DNA from: Catenulispora rubra
Lineage (GTDB): Bacteria; Actinomycetota; Actinomycetes; Streptomycetales; Catenulisporaceae
Assembly (NCBI RefSeq): GCF_015356825.1
Contig: NZ_JAACYW010000039.1
Span: forward strand, 1-59,308
DNA: 59,308 bases
Direction of reading: 5' to 3'
Position 1 is the first letter of the stretch. Each line of letters starts with the position of its first letter. A program made the position numbers and the translations under genes. The notes under the pieces are model-generated. The model saw only the letters and a program-made list of their open reading frames with translations. It did no database searches and was not told where the DNA came from. Shown in pieces: positions 42,294-51,256 of the stretch.

Positions 42294-43418
42294 TCAGGGG
42301 GCGAGCGGACCGCAGGAGTCGCGGACCACCAGGCGCGGCAGCAGGTCCAGATGCCTGCGGGCGGACGCGGCCGGGTCCGGCGCCGCACTCAGACGGCTGA
42401 GAAGGAGCTCGACGGCGGCCGTGCCCACCTCGTACTTCGGCGGGCTGACGGCGGTGAGCGGGGTGTCCGCGAGCGCGGCGACCTCGTTGTCGTAGGCGAT
42501 CACCGACAGGTCGCCGGGCACCTGGACGCCTCGGTCGGCCAGGCTCTGGACGATCTTGATCGCGTCCTCGTCGTTGTGGACCAGGACGGCGGTCACCCCG
42601 TCGTCGTGCACTGCGTTGATGAGCCGCTCCAGCGCCGCGTCCATGCCCTCGGGGTTGGCCTCCGCCGGATAGGTGTCGATGATGGGGACCGGCGGCTCGC
42701 CGAGTTCCAGCAGGGCCAGGGAGGCCAGGTAGCCGGCCCGTACCAGGCTCGCGGTCGGGCTGAGGTGGGCCGCCAGAGCGATGCGCCGGTGGCCGAGCGA
42801 GACGAGGTGGCGTACGGCCAGGAACGCGCCGTGGGTGTGATCGGAGCAGACCCGGTCCATCTCGGCCGCGGCCGCCGTGGCCGACACCCGGCGCTCGACC
42901 AGGACGCACGGTACGCCGAGGGCCAAGAAGTGGTCGGCCTGCGCCGCCACCGGCGCGTCGGGCTCCCAGCTGGGGGTGATCAGCAGGCCGTCCACGCCGC
43001 TGGAGAGCAGGCGGTCCACCTGGATCCCGTCCTCGGACCGCTGATACCCGGAGATGCCCAGCGCCAGCCGTGCGCCGGCGGCCGACGCCGCGGCCTGGGC
43101 CCCCCGGACGATCGCGGCGAAGTAGTACGCCGCGGAGGGAACCACCATCCCCAGCACAGGCCCGGACCCAGATCCAGACCCCGAGCCGACAACGAAGGCG
43201 CTCGCGGAAGCACCCTGCGTCTCTTCGGTGTGACCGGGCCACGAGACCGATCCGTGCACCCGCCGCACCAGTCCCCGCCCGGCCAGCGCTTCGACGTCCC
43301 GGCGCGCGGTGACCGGAGCCACGCCGAGCTCGGCACCGAGTTCGGTGACCCGCATCGTGCCCCGCTGCCGTACCGTCTCCAAGATCCGGCGGCGCCGCTC
43401 TTCCGCGGACATGCTCAC
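42294..43418 (-). CDS. DeoR-helix / LacI-sensor hybrid regulator
   Basis: 374 residues. The N-terminus is a DeoR-type winged helix (RRRILETVRQRGTMRVTELG then APVTARRDVEALAGRGLVRR). A Gly-Ser linker (GSGSGSGSG) leads to a LacI/periplasmic-binding-type sensor domain (LGMVVPSAAYYFAAIVRGAQ, HLVSLGHRRIALAAH, VHNDEDAIKIVQSLADRGV, DLSVIAYDNEVAAL). The GTG at 43416-43418 follows AGGGGAGCAGAC; an ATG two codons later is possible. It would bind an oligouronide or related sugar and control the lyase, importer and dehydrogenase genes downstream. A DeoR head on a LacI-type body is a known but less common design in actinomycetes. Confidence 0.92.
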   Translation of the reverse strand: MSMSAEERRRRILETVRQRGTMRVTELGAELGVAPVTARRDVEALAGRGLVRRVHGSVSWPGHTEETQGASASAFVVGSGSGSGSGPVLGMVVPSAAYYFAAIVRGAQAAASAAGARLALGISGYQRSEDGIQVDRLLSSGVDGLLITPSWEPDAPVAAQADHFLALGVPCVLVERRVSATAAAAEMDRVCSDHTHGAFLAVRHLVSLGHRRIALAAHLSPTASLVRAGYLASLALLELGEPPVPIIDTYPAEANPEGMDAALERLINAVHDDGVTAVLVHNDEDAIKIVQSLADRGVQVPGDLSVIAYDNEVAALADTPLTAVSPPKYEVGTAAVELLLSRLSAAPDPAASARRHLDLLPRLVVRDSCGPLAP

Positions 43419-43588
43419 GTCTGCTCCCCTTCGCGAACGGCGGCCGAGGTGCCGTAACGCACCGAAGCCTACCGCGCGGGCCCGCTGGGCAGATCGATGA
43501 TTGATTGTTCGATCAGGGATATCGATCGATCGCATCGGGGGTATCTGGTCGGCGCATCTGGTCGGGGCATCTGAAGGAGCCGGCGCGC

Positions 43589-44935
43589 TCACACCTTGCT
43601 CGCAGCCTCCACGGCGACGGTCTCGATCTCCTGCAGCCAAGCCTGGCCGTCAGCCGGGGAGAGGAGCCCGGTGTCCAGCAGGATGCTGAGTCGCATCGCG
43701 TCGGCGACGTCGGGCTCGACGCGCGCGAAGGTCCGTCGCATCGGCTTCTGGCCGGTCACGGTCCCGCGGAAGACGCTGTCCGGCAGAACCTCCCGCATCT
43801 CTGCCACTGCCGGAACGGTCGCGGCGGTCGCCGTGGTCGCACCTGTCGCGACGGCCGTCGGGGATTCGCCGCGCCGGTTGTTGAAGAAGCACGCGATGTT
43901 GATGTCCACGCCTCGTTCCCGGGATACCCGCGTGACCAACTCCTCCAGGTCGAACGGGTTGTGGTAGGCGTGCTTGTAGGCGGTCATCGTCGTCCGCTTG
44001 ACCCGCGCGAGCACCTCCTCGAACGGCGCGTCGGCGACGTCCAGCGCGCACAGGCCCGCCTGCGTCACAGTGCACACCACGTCGGCCAGGCCGCGGCGGA
44101 AGCGGTTTCCGACCATCGGCCTCAGGACCACCGGGTGCACGCCGGTGATCCGCGCCTGCGCGACGGCGAACAGGGTCAGCAACGAGGTTGCCGCGTCGAA
44201 TCCGGTGCGTGCGGTGATCCTCGCGACCGCCCTTGGCAGCGCGCGCGAGGTGAACTCCCCGGTCCAGATCTTCGGCTCGGTCTGGGCCGGCTGTGCGGGG
44301 AAACGGCTCGGGGCGATCGAGCGGAGCACGGACTCGTGGTAGCGGAGCGCGGCGTCGTTCTGCCGCCGTCCGGCCGCGGACTGCTGCCATGCGGCCTGCT
44401 CCAGCGGCGATGTCCCGGCGACCGGTGTCGTCGTCCTGGCGGCGACGTCGTCGAGCATCACCTGGGCCCCGTGCGCGTCGACGGCGAAGTGGCTGATCAG
44501 CGCGATCATGTGGGTCGGCCGCCCCCGGTCCAGGACCACGCCCATCCGGATCGGCCATTCAGCCGCGAGGTCCAAAGCAGTCTCCGCATAGCGGCGCCGC
44601 ACCCGTGCGGCAGCCTCGGCCGGGTCCTCCCCGTCGGCATCGACAAGGTCGAGGTCGATCTCGCCGTGGGCGAAGACCTCCTGGGTGGGATGTTGCTCGG
44701 CATCGAGCCGCACCCGGGAGCGCAACACATGGAACCGGCTCATCAGATAGCGGAGTTCCGCAGCGACATCCTCGACGGTGGTGCCCGGCGGCAGCGGCTT
44801 CACGCCGCCCAGAGGCATCCAGGAGCCGAGTCTGCGGATCGACATCCATGCTTCCTGCTGTCCCCACGCCAGTTCCCCGACGCCTTCGCCCGCGCCGTCG
44901 AAGGGCACTGCGATCCGGTCTGGTCCAGCTGCCAC
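43589..44935 (-). CDS. Stand-alone condensation-domain protein
   Basis: 448 residues with the fold signature of NRPS condensation domains and related acyltransferases. The active-site region reads ALISHFAVDAHGAQVMLDDV. Compared with HHxxxDG, the first His is Ser and the Gly is Ala, while the catalytic second His and the Asp remain. Other family pieces are VVLRPMVGNRFRRGLADVVC and FEEVLARVKRTTMTAYKHA. No adenylation or carrier domain is present. It may transfer or condense a free or carrier-bound substrate made elsewhere. The start is the GTG at 44933-44935, divergent from the propeller-like protein by 83 bases. Confidence 0.82.
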   Translation of the reverse strand: MAAGPDRIAVPFDGAGEGVGELAWGQQEAWMSIRRLGSWMPLGGVKPLPPGTTVEDVAAELRYLMSRFHVLRSRVRLDAEQHPTQEVFAHGEIDLDLVDADGEDPAEAAARVRRRYAETALDLAAEWPIRMGVVLDRGRPTHMIALISHFAVDAHGAQVMLDDVAARTTTPVAGTSPLEQAAWQQSAAGRRQNDAALRYHESVLRSIAPSRFPAQPAQTEPKIWTGEFTSRALPRAVARITARTGFDAATSLLTLFAVAQARITGVHPVVLRPMVGNRFRRGLADVVCTVTQAGLCALDVADAPFEEVLARVKRTTMTAYKHAYHNPFDLEELVTRVSRERGVDINIACFFNNRRGESPTAVATGATTATAATVPAVAEMREVLPDSVFRGTVTGQKPMRRTFARVEPDVADAMRLSILLDTGLLSPADGQAWLQEIETVAVEAASKV

Positions 44936-45018
44936 GGGTGTTCACCCTTTCCACTCAGGCCGAGGTGCTCAACGAAACCGCCGCCGCATGTCGGTCGCCG
45001 ACAATAGTGTCAGGGCCC

Positions 45019-46593
45019 ATGGAAGCGTTCCTGAAAGACGGGCACCCGCTGCTCGGCAACATACCGGGGCCGCTCGCGCTCGCCACCGGTCCTGACGGCG
45101 TCGTCTGGGCCGCTGGCGGCGCCGGCGAGAGTGCGGTGCTGTGGCTCGATGACGAGGGGTGGCGTGCCCAGCGGCTCGACGCCCAGGGGCTGCGCGCGGT
45201 GCTGCCGCTCGACGCTGAGACGGCGGTCGTCGCGGGGGAGTACGGCTATCTCGCGATCGTTGGCGGCGAGGAGGGGGTGCGGGAGGTCCGGACCGGGTTC
45301 TCGGGGTGCCTGTACGGGCTGACTCGCATCGGTGAGGTCATCTGGGTCACCGGGGATGGCGGCTTCGTCGCGAGGCTCGTTCCGGGGAGCGGGGAGCTGC
45401 ACGTCGAGCCGCCGTTCACCAGCGGGGACGTCGTTTGCGCGGTCGCCGCGCCGGAAGGCCACACGCTGTTCGTCGCCGGCAGTCGGCTGATACGGCGTTC
45501 CGCCGACGGTGAGGTGGACGTGTGGTTCTCGGGCACCGCGCCGCTCACCGACGCCGTTTACGCCCCCGATGGCAGCCTCGCTGTGAGCGGTGACGGGGGC
45601 CAGCTCTATCTGGCCGCGCCCGGCGAACTCCCGGTGCGCTGTGATGGTGTTCGCCATCTCGACCTCGAGGCTCTGCACTACGATCCGCGGCGCGACGGCT
45701 TCCTGGTCGCCGGCGAGGACGGCTTCGTCGGCGTGCTCGGCCGCGATGGCGTGCTGCAAACGTTGCCTGCGGCAGACCCGCCGTATCGCCTCACCAGTGT
45801 CCTGCCATGGGGCGACGGCCACCTGTTCACCGGCTGGACGCAGACGCGCGCGCCGTACCGGTACCGCGGCGCGGTGTACTTCGACGGCACGGCCGAAGCG
45901 GCTCCGAGCAGGGTGCGTCCGGTTCCGCGGCAGGACTTCGGGCCGCCGCGGGTGCGCACCGTCGGTAACAGTGGCCGTACTCCGGTCGCGGTCGAGGACT
46001 TCGAGGAGATCCCGCTTGAAGCCGCCAAGGAGCGGATGCCCGGCGTCGTCTGGCCGGACTTCCCCACGTTCGAGCGCGTCCGGTTCTACGACGGCGACCT
46101 GCACGTCGCCGACGTCGCGGACATGCTGGAATACGACGAGCGTGCAGCCTCCGGCTACGCGGTCGCGATCGGCGGCGACCTGATCGTCGACGGCACGCTC
46201 GACGCGACCGCCGGCGGCGACGGCTACGGCAGCCTGCTGGTGGTGCAGGGCGACGTCTGGGCCCAGGCGGCGCTGTTCCGGTACGGCATCGCGGCGGCGA
46301 TCGGCGGCACCCTGGAAGTGGCGACCGTGGTGCAGTGCGACCACGGCGACGACGGCGGCACCCTGTGGGCCAAGACCATCCGCGCGCAGGTGGTCTTCTA
46401 CTCCCTGTACTTTCCGCAGCCGGAAGGCGAGATCGACGCCTTCCTCATCGGCGACGTCTACGGCGACACCAGCTTCCCACCGGAGCGCGCCAACGAGGTG
46501 TTCGTCCCCGATGTACTCGAGGACGGTGTCCTCGAAGAACACACCGCGGCGAGTTGGCTGCGCGAGGGCAGACCGATCCTGCGCGAGGCGTGA
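45019..46593 (+). CDS. Beta-propeller / beta-helix hypothetical protein
   Basis: 524 residues. Residues 1-300 contain repeated beta-strand units such as VVWAAGGAGESAVLWLDDEG, VIWVTGDGGFVARLVPG, LAVSGDGGQLYLAAPGE and FLVAGEDGFVGVLGRDG, consistent with a six- or seven-bladed propeller. Residues 370-500 include VAIGGDLIVDGTLDATAGGD, SLLVVQGDVWAQAALFRYG and IGGTLEVATVVQCDHGDDGG, which resembles a short right-handed beta-helix. There is no signal peptide. The ATG at 45019 is chosen; the preceding frame is shadow sequence. It is divergent from the condensation-domain gene and may share its promoter region. Function unknown. Confidence 0.75.
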   Translation: MEAFLKDGHPLLGNIPGPLALATGPDGVVWAAGGAGESAVLWLDDEGWRAQRLDAQGLRAVLPLDAETAVVAGEYGYLAIVGGEEGVREVRTGFSGCLYGLTRIGEVIWVTGDGGFVARLVPGSGELHVEPPFTSGDVVCAVAAPEGHTLFVAGSRLIRRSADGEVDVWFSGTAPLTDAVYAPDGSLAVSGDGGQLYLAAPGELPVRCDGVRHLDLEALHYDPRRDGFLVAGEDGFVGVLGRDGVLQTLPAADPPYRLTSVLPWGDGHLFTGWTQTRAPYRYRGAVYFDGTAEAAPSRVRPVPRQDFGPPRVRTVGNSGRTPVAVEDFEEIPLEAAKERMPGVVWPDFPTFERVRFYDGDLHVADVADMLEYDERAASGYAVAIGGDLIVDGTLDATAGGDGYGSLLVVQGDVWAQAALFRYGIAAAIGGTLEVATVVQCDHGDDGGTLWAKTIRAQVVFYSLYFPQPEGEIDAFLIGDVYGDTSFPPERANEVFVPDVLEDGVLEEHTAASWLREGRPILREA

Positions 46594-46617
46594 GCCGGTC
46601 AGTCTTGCCGGGCCTGC

Positions 46618-46800
46618 TCACGTCGTGGCGCGCGGTGTCGCCGGATAGCTGTAAGCATCAAGGTGCTCGGAGCAGACGTACAGCGTGAGGCCTTCGGGGG
46701 TTGTGACCCGGTTCAGGCCACCCCAGTAGCATGATGGGTCGAGGTCTTTCAGCATGCGTTCGAGGACGCGGAACTCGCCGTCTGTGTGCGCGACGCCTGC
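46618..46800 (-). pseudogene. Short coding remnant or small gene
   Basis: The minus strand reads DGEFRVLERMLKDLDPSCYW, then GGLNRVTTPEGLTLYVCSEH and LDAYSYPATPRATT to a TGA at 46618-46620. The composition is that of a real protein, but the only internal ATG gives 45 residues. Upstream the better-looking translation moves to a different frame (RRHAYGEFVAS), so a frameshift near 46800 is likely. I do not recognise the family. This accounts for the 300-base gap here. Confidence 0.4.
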
Positions 46801-46893
46801 AGGCCGGCGTGGAGGCGACGAATTCCCCGTAGGCGTGCCGGCGCTCGAACGCTGACGGTCGGTGTGTGCCGAAGCGAAAGTGACGTACGCCAG

Positions 46894-47784
46894 CTACTCC
46901 TGGACGATGCCCATGGTCTGCAGGCGCACCGCATCCTGCCCGGGCGGGGCGCCGAACAGCCGCCGGTATTCACGGCTGAACTGTGAAGGGTTGTCGTAGC
47001 CGACGGCGTATCCGATCGCGGCCACGTCGCCCGGCGCGGAGATCAGCTCGATGCGTGCCTTCTGCAACCGGATCTGCTTCTGGTACTGCAGCGGGCTCAT
47101 AGCGGTCACCGCGCGGAAGTGCCGGTTGAGGGACGACACGCTCGTGCCGATGTCGGAGGCGAGGTCGTCGATGCGGATCACCCGGTCGTACCGGGCCCTG
47201 ATCCACGCTATCGCGGCGGCGACCAGCGTCAGCCTGCTGTCCGCGGACCCCGCCTGCCGGATCAGGCCCGCCTGAGGCCCGTTCAACAGACGCCAGTGGA
47301 TCTCCCGTCGCACGCCGTCCCCCAGGACCCGGAGATCGCGCGGGTCCTCCAGCAGCCGCGTCAGCCGGACCAGGGCGTCGAGGAGTCGGTCGTCCGCGTC
47401 GCTGAGCGCCATGCCCGGACCCTCGTGCGGCGGGATCGCGGTGGGCCCGCCGTCCACCAGCAGCTGCGCGATCATCGAGGGCGCGAGCCGCAATCCGAGC
47501 CCGATGAACGGCTCCTCGCGGCTGGCCTTGATGATTTGCCCGCTCAGTGGAAGGGCGACGGTCACCACCACCACCTGGCCGGGGTGGTGCTCGAAGATGT
47601 GCTCGCCCAGAACGGTGCGCTTCACCCCCTGCACGACCAAGCCCAGCATCGGCTCGGTGATCGTGCCGACCGTCTCGGTCATGCGCTCACTGGCCAGGAC
47701 CTGGATGTCCTCGACCCATCTCGGGCCGGGGTGTCCGGCCGCGAACCGGGTGATCCGCCGACCCAGTTCCTCCAAATGGCTCAC
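46894..47784 (-). CDS. AraC-family transcriptional regulator
   Basis: 296 residues. The N-terminal AraC_N-type cupin domain (PMLGLVVQGVKRTVLGEHIF) covers about residues 35-180. Two helix-turn-helix units follow (RIDDLASDIGTSVSSLNRHF and APGDVAAIGYAVGYDNPSQF, then SREYRRLFGAPPG). The GTG at 47782-47784 begins MSHLEELGRRITRFAAG, the usual opening of this subfamily. The divergent aldo/keto reductase gene is the likely target; AraC/AKR pairs of this type respond to aldehydes or small alcohols. That role is inference. Confidence 0.93.
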   Translation of the reverse strand: MSHLEELGRRITRFAAGHPGPRWVEDIQVLASERMTETVGTITEPMLGLVVQGVKRTVLGEHIFEHHPGQVVVVTVALPLSGQIIKASREEPFIGLGLRLAPSMIAQLLVDGGPTAIPPHEGPGMALSDADDRLLDALVRLTRLLEDPRDLRVLGDGVRREIHWRLLNGPQAGLIRQAGSADSRLTLVAAAIAWIRARYDRVIRIDDLASDIGTSVSSLNRHFRAVTAMSPLQYQKQIRLQKARIELISAPGDVAAIGYAVGYDNPSQFSREYRRLFGAPPGQDAVRLQTMGIVQE

Positions 47785-47965
47785 CTGTCGAGTGAACCAC
47801 GGACCGCGGACGCCCGTCCACCACCATCGGCGCGAAATTGAGCGGATCGTGCAATCGAACGAGCGCAATGGGCTAGGTGGTGGCGGCGCTCTAACCTTGA
47901 ATGGACAGGTACTCGAAATACCGCTTTCCCAGGGTATGAAGCAATCCCCCAGCACGGAGGCCACG

Positions 47966-49045
47966 ATGTCTCTCGATTCCTACGTCACCCTCGGCCGCTC
48001 GGGCCTGCGGATCAGCCCGCTCACCCTCGGTACGATGACCTTCGGCAACGACTACGGATGGGGTGCCAGCCCAGAGGAGTCGGAGAAGATCCTCGCGGCC
48101 TACCTCGACCGCGGCGGCAACTCCATCGACACCGCCAACATCTACACCAACGGCCACTCGGAAAAGATAATCGGCGACTACCTCGCCGGCCGGTCGTCGA
48201 TACGGGAACGGCTCGTGCTCGGCACGAAGTTCTTCTGCAATCTCTATCCGAACGATCCGAACGGCGGCGGACCCAGCCGCAAGGCGATCGTGCAACAGCT
48301 GGAGAACTCGCTGCGGCGCCTGCAGACCGACTACGTCGACATCTACTGGCTGCACAACTTCGACCCGTTCACCCCGGTCGAGGAGACGCTTCGCACGCTG
48401 GACGACCTCGTCAGCGCCGGCAGGATCCGCTACGTGGGCTTCTCCGACGTGCCGGCCTGGGCGACCGCCGAGGCGGCCACGATCGCGCGACTGCGCGGGT
48501 GGACCCCGATCATCGCGCTGCAGCTGCAGTACTCCCTGCTCGAACGGACCTCGGAGGGCGAGCTGATCCCGATGGCCCAGGCGCTCGGCATGGGCGTGCT
48601 GCCGTGGTCTCCGCTGCACGGAGGCATGCTGTCGGGCAAGTACGCCAGCGCCAACACGGGCCCCGCCGACACCACCCGCGCCTGGGTCGGGCGGCCCTCC
48701 GAGGCCGAGCAGGTCATAGTCGACGCCCTCCACTCCGTCGCCGAAGAGGTGGGCGCCACGGACGCCCAAGTCGCCCTCGCCTGGGTACAGGGGCGGCCCG
48801 GCATCACCTCCACCCTCATCGGCGCGCGCCGGATCGACCAGTTCGAGGCCAACCTCGGCGCCCTGGACGTGACCCTCACCGACGCGCAACAGGCCGCGCT
48901 GAACGAAGTCTCGGCGCCGAAGCTGAACTTCCCCGCCGACAACAACCGGCAGCTTGCCCGGATGCTGCAGTTCGCGGGCGCCACCGTGGACGGCAGCCCC
49001 TCGACCGCGTACCCGCCGCTGGTCGAGCACGACACCCGCTACTGA
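47966..49045 (+). CDS. Aldo/keto reductase
   Basis: 359 residues, NADPH-dependent reductase family with a TIM barrel. Catalytic tetrad residues are visible: Asp and Tyr in SIDTANIYTNGHSEK, Lys in VLGTKFFCNLYPND, His in DIYWLHNFDPF. The cofactor loop contains WSPLHGGMLSGKY, and the C-terminal part includes TLIGARRIDQFEANLGAL. The ATG at 47966 follows CGGAGGCCACG. It is divergent from the AraC regulator with 181 bases between starts. It would detoxify or convert small aldehydes and ketones. Confidence 0.93.
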   Translation: MSLDSYVTLGRSGLRISPLTLGTMTFGNDYGWGASPEESEKILAAYLDRGGNSIDTANIYTNGHSEKIIGDYLAGRSSIRERLVLGTKFFCNLYPNDPNGGGPSRKAIVQQLENSLRRLQTDYVDIYWLHNFDPFTPVEETLRTLDDLVSAGRIRYVGFSDVPAWATAEAATIARLRGWTPIIALQLQYSLLERTSEGELIPMAQALGMGVLPWSPLHGGMLSGKYASANTGPADTTRAWVGRPSEAEQVIVDALHSVAEEVGATDAQVALAWVQGRPGITSTLIGARRIDQFEANLGALDVTLTDAQQAALNEVSAPKLNFPADNNRQLARMLQFAGATVDGSPSTAYPPLVEHDTRY

Positions 49046-49088
49046 CCGGCGCTCAGACCGGATTGTTCTCTTCGTGAAAGACGGCGGG

Positions 49089-49541
49089 TCAGTGATCCGC
49101 GGTGCGGGCTGCCAGGAGTCCGGCTCGGTACCACGGTGGCATGTACGCCTCGTCGCGTGGGAAGCGCTCCTGTTCGGTGGCGAACTCGTGGGGTGCGGGC
49201 TGTGGCTGGAAGTCCGGCGGGTTTTGCCAGTTGTACTGGATGGTGAAGTGCGACGGCGCTTCGAGGATGTACCGCGCGGAGAACCAGGTGCCTTCGTTCT
49301 CCGTGTACATCCCACCGCGTAGTCGTTGGAAGGCCTGCCAAACCTCTGCCGGCGGGTCCCACACCCGCTGCTCGCTGCTCGGCCCGGTGAGGCCGACGGC
49401 GACGTCGAGGTTACGGCCGACCGCGCGGAAGTCGATCGCCAGTTCCCGCCAGCCAGGCGGTAGCGCGTTGACCAGTCTGGTCGTGATTCCGTCCAGCTCT
49501 TCTTTCTGCTGGATCGGGTCGAGCGGCGGCCAAAAGGGCAT
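49089..49541 (-). CDS. Possible YezG-like immunity or unknown-function protein
   Basis: 150 residues. It opens MPFWPPLDPIQQKEELDGIT and contains GWRELAIDFRAVGRNLDVAV, a central GGMYTENEGTWFSARYILEA and a C-terminal RFPRDEAYMPPWYRAGLL. The pattern of Trp-rich strands and a terminal FPR(D/S)xxxxPxWY is seen in immunity-type proteins of polymorphic toxin systems. No toxin gene is adjacent. The ATG at 49539-49541 lies after GACGGGGGAAAACACGC. The longer upstream frame is shadow sequence. Confidence 0.55.
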   Translation of the reverse strand: MPFWPPLDPIQQKEELDGITTRLVNALPPGWRELAIDFRAVGRNLDVAVGLTGPSSEQRVWDPPAEVWQAFQRLRGGMYTENEGTWFSARYILEAPSHFTIQYNWQNPPDFQPQPAPHEFATEQERFPRDEAYMPPWYRAGLLAARTADH

Positions 49542-49639
49542 GCGTGTTTTCCCCCGTCTTCCGGTTCCGATCGGGGTCATCATGACATGACAGGCGGTGT
49601 CCATGGCTGCCGGGAGTCGCGGCGCCTGCGTGGCTTGTT

Positions 49640-49890
49640 CGGGCCGAACAGTGCCTTGCGGATCTTCACCATCGATCACGGCCGCGTGGTGGGCTTCTAC
49701 GGACTCCAGGCCAAGGCCAAGCGATACGTCTGGGGCAACCCGCTCATGGCGGCCTCGATGATGCGCCACGATCTGAGGGTCGGACAGCAGGCGCCGGGCT
49801 CGGTACTGGTCTACGAGGATTCCGACGGCCGCGCCCGCGTCCGGCCTCGACCGCCAGATCTTCTGGTTGGCATTGCGGACGCTGCTATCG
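49640..49890 (+). pseudogene. DUF302-like fragment
   Basis: The plus strand reads LRIFTIDHGRVVGFYGLQAK, then RYVWGNPLMAASMMRHDLRV and GSVLVYEDSDGRARVRPRPP. This matches the core of DUF302 proteins (pattern FGNPKAGTPLMQ ... PLKVLVWED). The 5' end (from 49587) does not look like a proper N-terminus, and the 3' end runs into the HxlR gene. It is probably a broken gene. Confidence 0.45.
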
Positions 49891-50436
49891 GCCCTGTCCG
49901 AGTTCTTCGGCGGCAGCCTTGGGCAGGTCGGGGTCGCGCACCAGCCACGCGACCGTCTCGTCGAGCGACACCTCGTGGCCGGCCTCGCAGTGCACCGCCG
50001 GCGAAAGCAGGGCGCCGCAGTCGGCGTGTACCAGGTCGACCCCACGCCGTTCGCCGTCCAGCGCCCGGCCCCAGCGCACCAGGGCGACGACCACGGGGAA
50101 GAGGTCACGTCCGCGGTCGGTGAGCACGTGCTCCTTCCGGGTGCGTGCGCCCGGCTCGCGATAAGGACGCTGCTCCATCAACCCCTCAGCGACCAGTTGC
50201 TTCAACCGTTGAGCGGCTACCGTCTCCGCCAGTCCGGTGCGCCGTACCAATTCGTCGAAGCGGCGGCCGCCGTAGAACGCCTCACGTACCAGCATCATCG
50301 CCGAGCGCGTGCCGATCACGTCCAGGGACCGCTCAAGCGCGCACCATGCGGGCGGGCCGAATGCGTCGCGGTCGATGAACTCTCCGCCGCGGGCGAACAC
50401 GGCTTCGTCGTCGTTGAGGTCATCGTTGCTACTCAT
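49885..50436 (-). CDS. HxlR-family transcriptional regulator
   Basis: 183 residues. The MarR-like winged helix is centred on WCALERSLDVIGTRSAMMLV, REAFYGGRRFDELVRRTGL and LKQLVAEGLMEQRPYREPGA. The C-terminal part includes a Cys/His pair (HADCGALLSPAVHCEAGHEV) that could bind a metal or sense redox/aldehydes, as in some HxlR proteins. It lies 70 bases beyond the VOC gene on the same strand and probably controls it. The ATG at 50434-50436 follows GATGGGGGA. Confidence 0.9.
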   Translation of the reverse strand: MSSNDDLNDDEAVFARGGEFIDRDAFGPPAWCALERSLDVIGTRSAMMLVREAFYGGRRFDELVRRTGLAETVAAQRLKQLVAEGLMEQRPYREPGARTRKEHVLTDRGRDLFPVVVALVRWGRALDGERRGVDLVHADCGALLSPAVHCEAGHEVSLDETVAWLVRDPDLPKAAAEELGQGR

Positions 50437-50506
50437 TCCCCCATCTTACCCTGACTGTTGTAAAGCGCAGTCAGGCGAGCTGCTTGATCACGGCGGTGAT
50501 CGCGCA

Positions 50507-51124
50507 CTACGTCGGCAGTTCGCTGCCGGCTTGTTCGCTGACCATGTAGCGCGCGTACCAGTCCGGCCAGTCCGGGTCCTCCGCGCCGGTTCGCGCCTCG
50601 TGCTCGCCGTGCGCGGCGGCGGCGCGGCGCAGTGCGGCGGCCAGGTCCGGGGCCGAGGAGTACGCGGTGACCGAGGGGTCGAGGCGTCCTGGCAGCCGCG
50701 TCGTGATCTCTTGCAGGATCCAGCCGTTGCCGTCCGGGTCGCTGAACGACAGGAAGGAGCCGTAGCTGCCGCGTTCGGGGTCCGGGCCCGGCACTCGGGC
50801 GTCGATACCGCCGTGGTGGAAGACGCCGCCTGCGTCGTGGAATACATCGCTCGGCTCGGCCCCGGCTCGTTTGAGCTCGTCGTGCGCCGCTTCGATGTCG
50901 CTGACGATCAGATGCAGGCCCTGGGCCGTGCCCGGTGCCTGTGCCGTAACGGACGTGCCGAAGATGACTGACGCCGGCGACCCGGGAGGGGTCACCTGCA
51001 CGACCCGGAAGTCCTCGCCGACGGGGACGTCGGCGTCCAGCCGCCAACCCAGTCCCGTGTAGAAGTCCTTGGCCCGGTCCACGTCCGCGACCGGTATCAC
51101 GACGACTTCGAGCTTCATGTCCAT
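50507..51124 (-). CDS. VOC-family (glyoxalase-like) protein
   Basis: 205 residues. The vicinal-oxygen-chelate fold is seen in VVVIPVADVDRAKDFYTGLG, GLHLIVSDIEAAHDELKRAG and FLSFSDPDGNGWILQEITTR. His and Glu metal-ligand positions are in these strands. The C-terminal 50 residues form a helical extension (ALRRAAAAHGEHEARTGAED). It may act on small electrophiles or be an antibiotic-modifying VOC protein. The ATG at 51122-51124 follows AGGAGCCCCAGG. Confidence 0.88.
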   Translation of the reverse strand: MDMKLEVVVIPVADVDRAKDFYTGLGWRLDADVPVGEDFRVVQVTPPGSPASVIFGTSVTAQAPGTAQGLHLIVSDIEAAHDELKRAGAEPSDVFHDAGGVFHHGGIDARVPGPDPERGSYGSFLSFSDPDGNGWILQEITTRLPGRLDPSVTAYSSAPDLAAALRRAAAAHGEHEARTGAEDPDWPDWYARYMVSEQAGSELPT

Positions 51125-51256
51125 CCTGGGGCTCCTCCCACGTCGAATCCCAGCCTCGTACAGTCCGACGCCGACCGCATGCGGAAGGCGCGAGGGCCGG
51201 GTCGGACATAGAGTTCAGGTAAACCGTCACTTGGTTTCCGACGTTGGGGTTCACGC

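Noticed and set aside
49587..50123. 178-codon plus-strand gene
   Set aside because: Only 49640-49890 looks like DUF302; the remainder is shadow of the HxlR gene, so it is listed as a fragment.
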